From: an uncultured Oscillospiraceae bacterium
GTDB lineage: Bacteria > Bacillota > Clostridia > Oscillospirales > Oscillospiraceae
Direction: 5' to 3'
Assembly (NCBI GenBank): GCA_944387205.1
Contig: CALXDZ010000038.1
Coordinates: forward strand, 1-44,036
Length of the DNA stretch: 44,036 bases
The notes below the pieces were generated by a model. It had not been told where the DNA came from. It saw only the letters and a list, made by a program, of their open reading frames with translations, and ran no database searches. Position 1 is the first letter of the stretch. Each line of letters starts with the position of its first letter. The position numbers and the translations under genes are program-made. This document shows, piece after piece, positions 29,611 through 37,125 of this stretch.

Positions 29611-30167
29611 CAAAGGCACCCTCTTTCCGTCAAATACTTCCGCAGCCGCTTGCGCAGCCGCACCAGGCGAACGGACACCACCCTTTGGGAAAGCCCCGTC
29701 CGGGCGGCGATCTCGGCATAGGAAAAGGCCATCCAGTACCGCCCCAGAAAGACGGCCCGGTTCTCCCCGTCCAGGGTATCGAGAAAGTCCTGGATGACAG
29801 CGGTCAATTCCGCGGTCTCCACCTGGGACTCCACGGCCTCCGGGGAAGCCAGGCACTCCTCCAGCTCCTCCAGGGCCAGGGCGTAGCTCTCGCCGCCCCG
29901 GCACTGGGCGCCCTGGCGGTCTATGCGCCGGAGGGCCAGGTTCCGCACGATGCGGCAAAGGTACGCCCCCAGGGACTGGGGCTTTGCCGGCGGCACCGCG
30001 TTCCAAAGGCGGAGATAGGCGTCGTTGACGCACTCCTCCGCGTCCTCGGCCCTTCCCAGCAGCCGCCGGGCAAGCCCCAGACACAGCGCGCCGTAGCGCC
30101 GCTCCACCTCCCCCAGGGCCTGCTCCGACCGTTTCTCCAGCAGACCCAGGATCTCTTGGTCCTCCAT
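29610..30167 (-). CDS. ECF-type RNA polymerase sigma factor (copy 2)
   Basis: A 185-residue sigma factor with region 2 (RAEDAEECVNDAYLRLWNAVPPAKPQSLGAYLCRIVRNLALRRIDR) and region 4 (FLGRYWMAFSYAEIAARTGLSQRVVSVRLVRLRKRLRKYL). It has the same length as copy 1 and shares its landmarks (AEECVNDxxxRxW, PQSLxAYxCRIVRNL, FLGRYxxxxS/A), so the two are paralogues. AAAGGAGGGAGAG precedes the ATG at 30167. The region 4 recognition helices differ strongly, so the two probably read different promoters. Confidence 0.92.
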   Translation of the reverse strand: MEDQEILGLLEKRSEQALGEVERRYGALCLGLARRLLGRAEDAEECVNDAYLRLWNAVPPAKPQSLGAYLCRIVRNLALRRIDRQGAQCRGGESYALALEELEECLASPEAVESQVETAELTAVIQDFLDTLDGENRAVFLGRYWMAFSYAEIAARTGLSQRVVSVRLVRLRKRLRKYLTERGCL

Positions 30168-30252
30168 GGTCTCTCCCTCCTTTCGCCTCTGCCTATCAAG
30201 AGGCCCCTTTCCCCGGGAAAACTACACCTGGGGCAAAAAAATTTTCCACAGG

Positions 30253-30282
30253 AAAAAGGGCGGACCCCAAAGAGGCCCGCCC
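30253..30282 (-). terminator. Terminator of the SPFH-RHH operon
   Basis: Minus-strand stem GGGCGGGCCTC / GGGGTCCGCCC with loop TTT, then five T. It lies between this operon and the sigma gene. Confidence 0.85.
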
Positions 30283-30392
30283 GGTGCGTATCCGCCCGTG
30301 CCCCGCCGGAAAGGGGGATGTCTCTCCGGCTCCGGGCGCGGCAAGGACCCTCCCGCCCGAAAGGGGGCGGGAAGGCCGCAAAGCGTCTGCCC

Positions 30393-30593
30393 TCAGGAGA
30401 TATCCAGGTCCGGGGGCACGTCGATCTCGTCGGAGACGTATTTTCCGTTTTTCTTCCGCTGCCGGACACACTCGGTGAGCAGATACTCGATCTGCCCGTT
30501 CACCGAGCGGAAGTCGTCCTCCGCCCAGGCGGCGATGGCGGCGTACAGCTTGGGAGAAAGCCGCAGCGGGATCTGCTTCTTGCCGTCTGCCAT
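30393..30593 (-). CDS. Arc-like ribbon-helix-helix DNA-binding protein
   Basis: A 66-residue protein with the ribbon-helix-helix pattern: a basic strand ([16 protein letters not shown]), helix AAWAEDDF, turn RSVNGQ, second helix [15 protein letters not shown] short acidic tail ([13 protein letters not shown]) follows. RHH proteins bind DNA as dimers, usually at palindromes and often their own promoters. The ATG at 30593 is one base after the SPFH stop (TGA-T-ATG), so translation is coupled. A double palindrome over the operon promoter (31680-31698) is the likely operator. No toxin is adjacent; the partner is a membrane SPFH protein. Confidence 0.85.
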   Translation of the reverse strand: MADGKKQIPLRLSPKLYAAIAAWAEDDFRSVNGQIEYLLTECVRQRKKNGKYVSDEIDVPPDLDIS

Positions 30594-30594
30594 A

Positions 30595-31653
30595 TCAGTA
30601 CAGGCTCCCGGAGTTGACCACCGGCTGGGCGTCGTGGTTGCCGCAGAGGACCACCAGGAGGTTGGAGACCATGGCCGCCTTCCGCTCCTCGTCCAACGTG
30701 ACCATCTGCTTTTCGTTGAGGCGCTCCAGGGCCATCTCCACCATACCAACAGCCCCGTCCACGATCATCTTTCTGGCGTCGATGATGGCGCTGGCCTGCT
30801 GGCGCTGGAGCATCACCGCGGCGATCTCCGGCGCGTAGGCAAGGTAGGTGATCCGGGCCTCGATGATCTCCAATCCCGCTTCGGCCACCTTGCTCTGGAT
30901 CTCGTCCTTGATGCGGCCGGCCACCACCTCGCTGGAGCCCCGGAGGCTGCCCTCATCGGCGATACCGTCGCCGGTGGTGTCCACGTTGGGGGCCACGTCA
31001 TAGGGATAGATGCGGACGATGTTCCGCAGGGCACTGTCGCACTGCAGGGAGAGATACTCCTTATAGTTGTCCACATCGAACACCGCCTTGGCGGTGTCCA
31101 CCACCCGCCACATGACGGCGATGCCGATCTCCACGGGGTTGCCCAGGCAGTCGTTGATCTTCTGGCGGTTGTTATTGAGGGTCATGATTTTGAGAGAGAT
31201 CCGCTTGCCCGCCGTCTCCGCGTCCGCCTTGGGAGCGCCCTTGCCGCCGTCCACGTCGCCGCTCTGGTTGAGACGGGTCTTGGCCGCCGGGTTCACCGCG
31301 GAGCAGAAGGGGTTGACATAGTAAAAGCCCTCGCCCTTCAGGGTGCCGATATACTTGCCGAAGAGGGTCAGCACCAGGGCCTCCTGGGGCTTGAGGACCT
31401 TGAGGCCGCACAAAAAGATCCAGCCCAGGCACAGCCAGATGACGCACACCACGATCAGCGCGACGCCCCCCACCATTCTTCCCGTGGACACGGGGGCGTC
31501 CACATAAAAGCCCTCATAGACCATGGTGGGCTGGGCGCTGTCTGCCAGGGCCGCGCCCACGATGACCCCCGCAATGGCCAGCACGTACAAAAGCAGGATC
31601 AAAAGCAGCACCGCCATGCCGTGGCGGCGGCCGGTGAGCAGTTTTTCCTCCAT
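30595..31653 (-). CDS. SPFH/Band 7 (stomatin-like) membrane protein
   Basis: A 352-residue protein. Two membrane segments (about 13-37 and 60-84) are followed by an SPFH domain (about 85-330): [83 protein letters not shown] and [35 protein letters not shown]. Such proteins form oligomeric membrane cages that organise microdomains or guard proteases. Here an aspartate-rich insertion ([11 protein letters not shown], about 245-255) resembles a Ca2+-binding loop. The ATG at 31653 follows AAAGGGGATTTC. Expressed from a consensus promoter with a built-in operator, together with an RHH regulator. Confidence 0.93.
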   Translation of the reverse strand: MEEKLLTGRRHGMAVLLLILLLYVLAIAGVIVGAALADSAQPTMVYEGFYVDAPVSTGRMVGGVALIVVCVIWLCLGWIFLCGLKVLKPQEALVLTLFGKYIGTLKGEGFYYVNPFCSAVNPAAKTRLNQSGDVDGGKGAPKADAETAGKRISLKIMTLNNNRQKINDCLGNPVEIGIAVMWRVVDTAKAVFDVDNYKEYLSLQCDSALRNIVRIYPYDVAPNVDTTGDGIADEGSLRGSSEVVAGRIKDEIQSKVAEAGLEIIEARITYLAYAPEIAAVMLQRQQASAIIDARKMIVDGAVGMVEMALERLNEKQMVTLDEERKAAMVSNLLVVLCGNHDAQPVVNSGSLY

Positions 31654-31679
31654 GATGAAATCCCCTTTCGTTATCTTTT

Positions 31680-31698
31680 TGATATCACGATGATATCA
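31680..31698. promoter_or_regulatory. Double TGATATCA operator over the SPFH promoter
   Basis: TGATATCA (31680-31687), CGA, TGATATCA (31691-31698). Each half is itself palindromic and the pair overlaps the -10, a layout typical for two RHH dimers repressing their own operon. Confidence 0.65.
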
Positions 31699-31718
31699 GT
31701 TCTCCTTTTTCTTGTCAA
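31690..31718 (-). promoter_or_regulatory. Promoter of the SPFH-RHH operon
   Basis: On the minus strand TTGACA (31713-31718), 17 bases, TATCAT (31690-31695). Confidence 0.85.
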
Positions 31719-31832
31719 GCCCCCGGGAAAATTTTTCGGAAAAGGGGTGAGGAGCCTCTTCTGAGGGGGGCGTTTTGAGACGCTTTAGAGTGGAAAAAGG
31801 TATAAATGTTCGGATACGAGTGCAAAAATTTC

Positions 31833-31862
31833 TTGTTTTCTGTCACCGTTTTGTTTTATAAT
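31833..31862 (+). promoter_or_regulatory. Promoter of the diguanylate cyclase gene
   Basis: TTGTTT (31833-31838), 18 bases, TATAAT (31857-31862). Confidence 0.65.
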
Positions 31863-31909
31863 AATGGAAATAGATTCCAAATTACACGATGTCTCGGGAG
31901 GTACCCGCA

Positions 31910-33043
31910 GTGATCGACCTGCCTGCCATCTTCATTGCCAACGGCATAGGCGTGGTGCTGATGATCATTCTCCTCATCAGCAACCATCTCAACGCCCGCA
32001 ATGTGTTCTTTGATGAAAAGCTCTTTTTTCATATGGTGGTCCTGAGTTTGCTGCTGTGTACGGCGGAAGCGGTGTCCTTTTGCCTGGACGGGCAGACCTT
32101 CCCCGGCGCCAGGGTGCTGTATCTGCTGCTCAACTGCACTCTGTTCTTACTGGGTATGGCTTTTACCTTCCTGTGGACCATCTATGTGGACTATAAGCTC
32201 TTTGAAGACCGCCGGCGCCTGAGTAAGCGCTATCCGGTGCTGGCCCTGCCGGTGGTGGTGGTGAGCCTTCTCATCCTGGCCAATCTCTTTACACCGGTGT
32301 TCTTCACGCTCTCCCAGGACAATGTTTACAGCCGCACGCCCATGTCCGCCCTGCTCTACGTGGTGGTGGGCGGGTATCTTGCCTACACTGTGGCCCTGGT
32401 GTACCGCTCCCGGCGGAAGGTGAAGCGCTACCTTTTTTTGCCGGTGCTGATCTTTCTAACGCCCATCCTCTTGGGCATCATGCTGCAGATGGCCTTTTAC
32501 GGAATGTCCTTCATCTGGGTCTCCGTGTCAGTGGGGCTGGTGTCGCTGTACATCAACATCCAGAACGAGGCCTCCTGGGTGGACTCCCTGACAGGCCTTT
32601 ATAACCGCCAGTACCTCAGCCGCTTTTTGCTCAGCAATCCTGAACGCCAGCCCTCCGGCCAGCTGCTGGGCGGCATCTTGCTGGACGTGGACTCCTTCAA
32701 GGAGATCAACGACACCTACGGCCACATGTGCGGCGACGCCGCCCTGCGGGATGTGGGGGGGCTGCTCCACAGTCTGCCCCTGCCCGGGGGCTTTGCCGCC
32801 CGCTACGCCGGAGACGAGTTCATCCTGGTTCAGCTGGTGGACAGTGAGGAGGAGATCACCGCCGTGGCCCAGGAGCTGCGGCAGCGGACGGAGGCATTCA
32901 ACCGCACCCACCGCCGGCCCTATCATCTGTCCTTCTCCATGGGGTGCAGCCTCTGGCGCCCCGGCGAGAATCTGGACACCTTCCTCAGACACATGGACGA
33001 GCGGATGTACGCCGAAAAACGGGCCAAATCCCTGCCCCGATAG
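31910..33043 (+). CDS. Membrane GGDEF-domain diguanylate cyclase
   Basis: Makes the second messenger c-di-GMP. The 377 residues contain about six or seven N-terminal transmembrane helices (1-210) as sensor, then a GGDEF domain (about 220-377). Its marks are DSLTGLYNRQYL, ILLDVDSFKEINDTYGHMCGDAALRDVG and the active-site loop RYAGDEF (A300-F304). The first Gly of GGDEF is Ala, a change seen in active enzymes, and the metal-binding aspartate is present. No RxxD inhibitory site is seen. An ATG at 31889 is in frame but has no ribosome binding site; GTG at 31910 has CGGGAGG eight bases before it and is chosen. No phosphodiesterase or riboswitch is adjacent. Confidence 0.88.
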   Translation: MIDLPAIFIANGIGVVLMIILLISNHLNARNVFFDEKLFFHMVVLSLLLCTAEAVSFCLDGQTFPGARVLYLLLNCTLFLLGMAFTFLWTIYVDYKLFEDRRRLSKRYPVLALPVVVVSLLILANLFTPVFFTLSQDNVYSRTPMSALLYVVVGGYLAYTVALVYRSRRKVKRYLFLPVLIFLTPILLGIMLQMAFYGMSFIWVSVSVGLVSLYINIQNEASWVDSLTGLYNRQYLSRFLLSNPERQPSGQLLGGILLDVDSFKEINDTYGHMCGDAALRDVGGLLHSLPLPGGFAARYAGDEFILVQLVDSEEEITAVAQELRQRTEAFNRTHRRPYHLSFSMGCSLWRPGENLDTFLRHMDERMYAEKRAKSLPR

Positions 33044-33116
33044 CCGCCTCCGGACCGGCCGTTTTTCCCCGCCCGGCGGACAGCTGTCCCTGCTGTGTGT
33101 TTTCCGCGTCCCCATG

Positions 33117-33158
33117 CACCCATCGCGCGGGACTTCCTACCCGTGCGGTGGGTGTTTT
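33117..33158 (+). terminator. Terminator downstream of the diguanylate cyclase gene
   Basis: A 15-bp stem including two G-U pairs (33117-33131 with 33140-33154), loop ACTTCCTA, then TTTT. A second small stem, GCCC/GGGC (33160-33172) plus six T, follows at once, giving tandem terminators. Confidence 0.8.
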
Positions 33159-33223
33159 CGCCCGTTTTGGGCTTTTTTGTATTTTTTCGGAACTTTTTGT
33201 GTTTTTTGAAATTTACATAATTT

Positions 33224-33253
33224 TGTGGATAACTCTGTGGATAATGTGGAAAA
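33224..33253 (-). promoter_or_regulatory. Cluster of three DnaA boxes beside an AT-rich tract
   Basis: TGTGGATAA occurs at 33224-33232 and 33236-33244, and TGTGGAAAA at 33245-33253. Read on the minus strand these are TTATCCACA, TTATCCACA and TTTTCCACA, all fitting the DnaA box TTWTNCACA, same orientation and closely spaced. The 50 bases to the left (33173-33223) are strongly AT-rich, like a duplex-unwinding element. They lie 140 bp before the topoisomerase promoter. They may be a regulatory DnaA site or part of an origin; dnaA and dnaN are not in the window. Nothing else is recognised in 33254-33393. Confidence 0.65.
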
Positions 33254-33393
33254 CGCCGATTTTCCGGCCATTTGTCCCGGTAGAAAACTTTTTTATGTCA
33301 CCTGATTTCGACGGCCCCCGCCCCACTTTTTTCTCCCTCGCTCTTTCCCGCGGCAAAGTGGGGGCTCCCGGGCGGGATGAGACACCCTTCCCC

Positions 33394-33422
33394 TTGCCAT
33401 CAGGTGGAAAATGAGCTATGAT
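33394..33422 (+). promoter_or_regulatory. Promoter of the topoisomerase B-subunit gene
   Basis: TTGCCA (33394-33399), 17 bases, TATGAT (33417-33422), about 40 bases before the ATG. Confidence 0.7.
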
Positions 33423-33460
33423 AGAGTCAATTCAGTATGCGCATCAACAACGGAGGAACC

Positions 33461-35446
33461 ATGGCAAAAACGACGAAAAAGGACTATGGAAATGACAGCA
33501 TTTCCTCTTTGAAGGGAGCCGACCGGGTCCGCAAGCGCCCGGGCGTCATCTTCGGCTCCGACGGGCTGGAGGGCTGCGAGCACGCCGTGTTCGAGATCCT
33601 CTCCAACGCCATCGACGAAGCCCGGGAGGGCTACGGCCGCCTCATCACCGTCACTCGGTATCTGGACAAGAGCATCGAGGTGGAGGACCTGGGCCGGGGC
33701 TGCCCGGTGGACTGGAACGAGAAGGAGCAGAAGTACAACTGGGAGCTGGTGTTCTGCGAGCTCTACGCCGGCGGCAAGTACGGCAACGGCGGCGACAACT
33801 ATGAGTTCTCCCTGGGCCTCAACGGCCTGGGCTCCTGCGCCACCCAGTACGCCAGCGAGTATTTTGACGCCCTCATCCACCGGGACGGCTTTGCATACAG
33901 CCTCCACTTTGAAAAGGGCGAGAACGTGGGGGGCCTGGGCAAGGAGCCCTACACCGGGAAAAAGACCGGCTCCAAGTTCCACTGGAAGCCGGACCTGGAG
34001 GTGTTCACAGACATCGACATCCCGGCGGAGTACTACACCGACACCATCAAGCGCCAGGCGGTGGTCAACGCCGGCGTCACCTTCCGCTTCCGCAACGAGA
34101 CCGCCCCGGGGAAGTTTGAGACCACGGACTTCCTCTATGAAAACGGCATCGCCGACTATGTTGCGGAGCTGGCGGGGGAGAAGAGCCTGACGGCTCCGGT
34201 CTTTTGGGAGGCGGAGCGCAGGGGCCGGGACCGGGCGGACAAGCCGGAGTACAAGGTCAAGCTCTCCGTGGCCTTTTGCTTTTCCAACACGGTCCAGCGG
34301 ATCGAGCACTACCACAACTCCTCCTGGCTGGAGCACGGCGGCAGCCCGGAGAAGGCCGCCAAGTCCGCCTTTGTGGGCGCCATCGACGCCTATCTCAAGC
34401 AGGCGGGCAAGTACCAGAAAAACGAGTCCAAGGTCACCTGGAACGACGTGGAGGACTGCCTGGTGCTGGTGTCCAACAACTTCTCCACCCAGACCAGCTA
34501 TGAAAACCAGACCAAGAAGGCCATCACCAACAAGTTCGTCCAGGAGGCCATGACGGAGTTCCTCCGGTCCAACCTGGAGATCTACTTCATCGAAAACCGC
34601 TTCGACGCCGAGAAGATCGCCGAGCAGGTGCTGCTGAACAAGCGCAGCCGGGAAAAGGCGGAGCAGACCCGGCTGAACATCAAAAAGAAGCTCTCCGGCA
34701 CCATCGACATCGCCAACCGGGTCCAGAAGTTCGTGGACTGCCGGTCCCGGGACCCGGAGAAGCGGGAGATCTATATCGTGGAGGGCGACAGCGCCCTGGG
34801 CAGCGTCAAGCTCAGCCGGGACGCGGAGTACCAGGGCATCATGCCCGTCCGGGGCAAGATCCTCAACTGCCTGAAGGCGGATTACAGCAAGATCTTCAAA
34901 AGCGAGATCATCACCGACCTGGTGAAGGTGCTGGGCTGCGGCGTGGAGGTCCAGAACAAGCACGTCAAGGACCTGCACCAGTTCGACCCGGGGAATCTGC
35001 GGTGGAGCAAGGTCATCATCTGCACCGATGGCGACGTGGACGGCTTCCAGATCCGCACGTTGATCCTCACCATGCTCTACCGCCTGACCCCCACCCTGAT
35101 CCGGGAGGGGTACGTCTACATCGCCGAGACGCCTCTTTTTGAGATCAACTGCGGGGAAAAGACCTGGTTCGCCTACTCCGACAAGGAGAAAAACGACATC
35201 ACCCGGGAGCTGGAGGGCAAGAAGTACAAGGTGGACCGGTCCAAGGGTCTGGGCGAGAACGACCCGGACATGATGTGGCTGACCACCATGAATCCGGAAA
35301 CCCGCCGGCTCATCCGGGTCATGCCCGAGGACGTGGAGCGGACGGCGGCGGTGTTCGATCTGCTGCTGGGGGACAACCTCCAGGGCCGCAAGGAGCACAT
35401 CGCCGAGAACGGGTACAAGTATCTGGAGATGGCGGATATCTCCTGA
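33461..35446 (+). CDS. Type IIA DNA topoisomerase B subunit (ParE/GyrB-like, divergent)
   Basis: The ATPase and TOPRIM subunit of a DNA topoisomerase. The 661 residues show a GHKL ATPase (KRPGVIFGSDGLEGCEHAVFEILSNAIDEA, EDLGRGCPVD) with an unusual glycine loop GLNGLGS instead of GLHGVGA, and the QTK loop (YENQTKK). The TOPRIM core has EGDSALGSVK (catalytic Glu kept; the usual GGSAKQ altered) and TDGDVDG (acidic triad kept). SKGLGENDPDMMW and TTMNPETR lie near the end. The start at 33461 follows CGGAGGAACC. It is probably not the main GyrB, whose motifs are stricter; ParE or a clostridial third topoisomerase is likelier. It pairs with the A subunit at 37126. Confidence 0.88.
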   Translation: MAKTTKKDYGNDSISSLKGADRVRKRPGVIFGSDGLEGCEHAVFEILSNAIDEAREGYGRLITVTRYLDKSIEVEDLGRGCPVDWNEKEQKYNWELVFCELYAGGKYGNGGDNYEFSLGLNGLGSCATQYASEYFDALIHRDGFAYSLHFEKGENVGGLGKEPYTGKKTGSKFHWKPDLEVFTDIDIPAEYYTDTIKRQAVVNAGVTFRFRNETAPGKFETTDFLYENGIADYVAELAGEKSLTAPVFWEAERRGRDRADKPEYKVKLSVAFCFSNTVQRIEHYHNSSWLEHGGSPEKAAKSAFVGAIDAYLKQAGKYQKNESKVTWNDVEDCLVLVSNNFSTQTSYENQTKKAITNKFVQEAMTEFLRSNLEIYFIENRFDAEKIAEQVLLNKRSREKAEQTRLNIKKKLSGTIDIANRVQKFVDCRSRDPEKREIYIVEGDSALGSVKLSRDAEYQGIMPVRGKILNCLKADYSKIFKSEIITDLVKVLGCGVEVQNKHVKDLHQFDPGNLRWSKVIICTDGDVDGFQIRTLILTMLYRLTPTLIREGYVYIAETPLFEINCGEKTWFAYSDKEKNDITRELEGKKYKVDRSKGLGENDPDMMWLTTMNPETRRLIRVMPEDVERTAAVFDLLLGDNLQGRKEHIAENGYKYLEMADIS

Positions 35447-35616
35447 GGACACGGGCTTTCCGCCGGGGCGGCTGCACCGGTGCGCCCGGCGTTCCATCCA
35501 TGGCAAAATGAGACGATCCCCTGCGCCGGAAGCGGGCACCCCCCGCGGGCCCGGCGTTCCTTTCCATCCCCTCTTGCGTCAGAGGAATCCGAAAGAAGAA
35601 AGAAGGAGGTCTCCCC

Positions 35617-37059
35617 ATGAAAAAGCTGCTGTCCCTGGCCGTCGCTTTGGTGATGGCCCTGGCCCTGGCGGTGCCTGCCGCCGCGGCACCCGCCGCCGAC
35701 ACGCCCGCTGCCGGTGTGCCGGTGATGTGCAACGGTGAATACCTGACCTTCCCCGATGTGCAGCCGGTGGTGAAAAACGGCCGGACCATGGTGCCCTTCC
35801 GCACTCTGGCGGAGGCTCTGGGCGGCGAGGTGTCCTACGCCGACGGCGGATCCATCACCTGCACCCTGCCGGAGGCCTCCCTCTCCTTTACCCTGGGGGA
35901 GGACACGGTGGACGTCACCGACGCTGCCGGCACCCGCACCATCCAGATGGATGCCCCGTCCTACTATGTCTCCGGCCGCACCATGGTGCCCGTGCGCTTC
36001 TTCGCCCAGGCCCTGGGCTATGAGGTGCTGTGGGACAGCATGGAGGGCGCGGCAGTGATTCTGGACCCGGCGGCCCTGGCGGCAAAGGTGGACCAGCACT
36101 TCACCGTGGTCAACCGCGCCCTCCAGCGCCTGGAGGCGGAGGAGGGCAAGACCTACCGCACCGACCTGAACTATACCTTTTCCATGAGCGTGGACTATGA
36201 GGGCAAGGCGATGCCTCTGGAGGTGTCCCTCCAGACCCAGGTGATCCAGAGCGGCTCCGCCCTGGAGCTCTCCGGCACGGTGGACCTGACCAAGGCCCTG
36301 ACGGCTCAGAGTCTGGAGCTGCTGGTGGGCTCCGGCCTGTCCGCCGCGGACCTTTTGGAGCTCCAGGCCCTCTTCTCCAAAATCGAATTCCAGCTCCGCT
36401 GCGGAGAGAATGCCGACGGCTCCTGGAGCTTTTACTTCTGCCTGCCTTTGCTTGGCACCCTCAGCGGCGGAGAGATGGCGGAGGACGCCTGGTACCAGAT
36501 GGACCTGACGGCCCAGGAGGTCCAGGAGATTAAGAGTCTGCTGGGCCTTGACCAGGAGTACGCCCTCACCGTGGGCAATCTCCTCTATTTCCTGGCCTAC
36601 TCCAGCTACAGCGACTGGGGCGGTACCGCCCTGTGGGCCGACGTGGCGGAGGCCGGGGAGATGCTGGCAGCCCTCCTGGGGGACCAGGCACTGACCAAGA
36701 CTGCCGGCGGCTGGCGGTGCGACCTGGATGCCGCCGCCCTGGAACAGCTCCTGGACCAGCCCGCCGGCAGCGCCGCAGAGGTCTTTGAGCGCTTCACCTG
36801 CACCCTGGACCTGCCCGACGCGGGGCCTGTGACGCTGCATCTGGACATCGCCACGGTGCCCGATGAGTGGGACGACCAGGTGAAGCTCACCGGCAGCGTG
36901 TCCCTGAGCGCTGCCAGGGCGGCCTGGGACGTGACGCTGACGGTGGAGAGTCTGGGCACCTTCCGCCTGCAGGGCAGCGCCGTCACCGCGCCCTACGCCG
37001 GCACGCCGGCCGCAGCGCCGCCTCAGGACGCCGTGATCGTGAACACCACAGAATTTTGA
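35617..37059 (+). CDS. Secreted protein with copper amine oxidase N-terminal-like domain
   Basis: A 480-residue exported protein. A signal peptide (MKKLLSLAVALVMALALAVPAAAA) precedes a domain of the copper amine oxidase N-domain type (about 35-150): VVKNGRTMVPFRTLAEALGGEVSYADGG ... YYVSGRTMVPVRFFAQALGYEVLWD. This module is common in clostridial surface proteins and is not an oxidase. Residues 155-480 are a beta-rich region with repeated LSGTVDL and LTGSVSL strands and no named family. AAGGAGGTCTCCCC precedes the ATG at 35617. It is placed between the topoisomerase B and A genes in the same direction, 170 bases after the former and 66 before the latter. I see no functional link. Confidence 0.85.
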   Translation: MKKLLSLAVALVMALALAVPAAAAPAADTPAAGVPVMCNGEYLTFPDVQPVVKNGRTMVPFRTLAEALGGEVSYADGGSITCTLPEASLSFTLGEDTVDVTDAAGTRTIQMDAPSYYVSGRTMVPVRFFAQALGYEVLWDSMEGAAVILDPAALAAKVDQHFTVVNRALQRLEAEEGKTYRTDLNYTFSMSVDYEGKAMPLEVSLQTQVIQSGSALELSGTVDLTKALTAQSLELLVGSGLSAADLLELQALFSKIEFQLRCGENADGSWSFYFCLPLLGTLSGGEMAEDAWYQMDLTAQEVQEIKSLLGLDQEYALTVGNLLYFLAYSSYSDWGGTALWADVAEAGEMLAALLGDQALTKTAGGWRCDLDAAALEQLLDQPAGSAAEVFERFTCTLDLPDAGPVTLHLDIATVPDEWDDQVKLTGSVSLSAARAAWDVTLTVESLGTFRLQGSAVTAPYAGTPAAAPPQDAVIVNTTEF

Positions 37060-37068
37060 AATATAAGT

Positions 37069-37091
37069 CCCCGGCCCTGACCGGGCCGGGG
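37069..37091 (+). other. GC-rich hairpin between the secreted-protein gene and the A-subunit gene
   Basis: CCCCGGCCC (37069-37077), loop TGACC, GGGCCGGGG (37083-37091) with no T run. It may stabilise or partly attenuate the transcript, leaving the A-subunit gene dependent on read-through; no separate promoter was found. Confidence 0.55.
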
Positions 37092-37125
37092 CGCAAACTT
37101 TGGAAAGAGACGGACAGACCACACT

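Noticed and set aside
30242..30250. Single TTTTCCACA, a possible DnaA box
   Set aside because: It is alone and lies in the leader of a sigma gene beside a terminator; one match of this loose motif is expected by chance.
31889..31909. ATG at 31889 as the diguanylate cyclase start
   Set aside because: No ribosome binding site precedes it, while GTG at 31910 has CGGGAGG at ideal spacing.
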